From assembly GCA_938028745.1 (NCBI GenBank), contig CALIZL010000017.1:1-30268 (forward strand): a stretch of DNA of 30,268 bases, given 5' to 3'. Origin of the DNA: an uncultured Prevotella sp. Its GTDB lineage: Bacteria; Bacteroidota; Bacteroidia; Bacteroidales; Bacteroidaceae. The number at the start of each line of letters is the position of its first letter. Position 1 is the stretch's first letter. Made by a program: the position numbers and the translations under genes. The notes beneath the pieces are model-generated. The model was not told where the DNA came from. It searched no databases and saw only the letters and a list, made by a program, of their open reading frames with translations. Below, piece by piece: positions 30,083-30,268 of the stretch.

Positions 30083-30268
30083 AAAAAGAGACAGATATGG
30101 GGGTTGTATCGATTTGATTGGGGTACTCTTCAAAATAAAATCGAAAACCGAGAAGAATTCTTTTGCTAATGGCGGGCCACGACCTTCGGGTTAGCTGTAA
30201 AGCCGGTGGATTACAAAGGCGGGGAACTCTCAAATCATGTATAGCTCAGAGTTTTCATCACATCATCG
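30083..30268 (+). ncRNA. Structured transcript, unidentified, runs off the window
   Basis: No frame looks like protein from a start codon: the ATG at 30096 is closed after six codons, and other frames give unnatural sequence. The RNA would be structured. TCGATTTGATT (about 30109) pairs imperfectly with AAAATAAAATCGA (about 30132-30144), and ACC-TTCG-GGT near 30183 is a classic UUCG tetraloop hairpin. It could be an RNA gene, a riboswitch leader or a long 5' leader of the next gene. I checked it against memory of tmRNA, RNase P, SRP RNA, SAM, TPP, cobalamin and fluoride elements and found no match. Confidence 0.4.

Noticed and set aside
30042..30233. 63-codon minus ORF at the right edge
   Set aside because: It runs against a perfect plus-strand promoter and its translation is not protein-like.
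30096..30268. tmRNA
   Set aside because: A GGGG start and a GATTTGATTGGGG stretch vaguely recall the tmRNA 5' end, but no tag reading frame ending in Ala-Leu-Ala-Ala is present in the next 170 bases.

Overview
The window looks chromosomal and comes from a Bacteroidota bacterium, most likely Prevotella or a close relative. Evidence: the -7 element TAnnTTTG recurs upstream of genes, in three places with TTTG exactly 20 bases before it; Shine-Dalgarno sequences are scarce; and several genes have their closest relatives in Bacteroidales (a DUF4270 lipoprotein, a TonB-dependent receptor with an N-terminal carboxypeptidase-regulatory-like domain, a short stand-alone starch-synthase domain, the order panD-panC-synthase-DUF4270, and the carboxylase/OadG-like/biotin-carrier trio). 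This is recognition from memory; no search was run.

Layout. 1-3426: end of an F-type ATP synthase operon (atpF 3' end, atpH, atpA, atpG). 3619-5190: FAD-dependent dehydrogenase of the COG2509 type. 5191-6945: gene-poor stretch with short direct repeats, one small minus-strand gene, a 200-bp MITE-like hairpin element and a long non-coding repeat. 7000-9490: MATE exporter, cytidylate-kinase-like protein and phosphodiesterase, tightly packed. 9503-13548: nucleotide-sugar cluster (rmlB, a 100-aa unknown, FdtA-type ketoisomerase, FemAB/GNAT-like protein, DegT/FdtB-type aminotransferase) that could make a dTDP-3-amino-3,6-dideoxyhexose and acylate it for a surface glycan. 13729-17851: panB, MFS transporter, beta-helix lipoprotein, cytidine deaminase. 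18087-18266: a 59-aa lipoprotein built of QDSTAA repeats. 18322-20194: second gene-poor stretch with the second MITE-like copy, a possible small transcript and an inverted, diverged copy of the long repeat that here carries a 22-bp tandem array. 20195-22576: orphan TonB-dependent receptor. 22736-24938: carboxyltransferase, a 52-aa OadG/MmdE-like protein and a biotin carrier, closed by a bidirectional terminator. 25106-26311 (minus): panD and panC. 26511-28886: short starch-synthase-like protein, DUF4270 lipoprotein and a 38-aa basic protein. 29017-29652: HD-domain hydrolase. 29653-30268: a 22-23-bp array of small dyads and a strong promoter driving an unidentified, structured transcript that leaves the window.

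How the genes relate. Most coding sequence is housekeeping: energy conservation, pantothenate synthesis (panB separate from panCD), biotin-dependent C3/C4 metabolism, pyrimidine salvage and envelope sugar synthesis. The unusual material is non-coding. Two diverged ~600-bp elements lie in opposite orientation about 12.6 kb apart, two MITE-like elements share an imperfect full-length hairpin, and two sequence-unrelated arrays both have a period near 22 bp. These repeats, the small transcripts beside them and the RNA at the right end are the best candidates for undescribed biology here.
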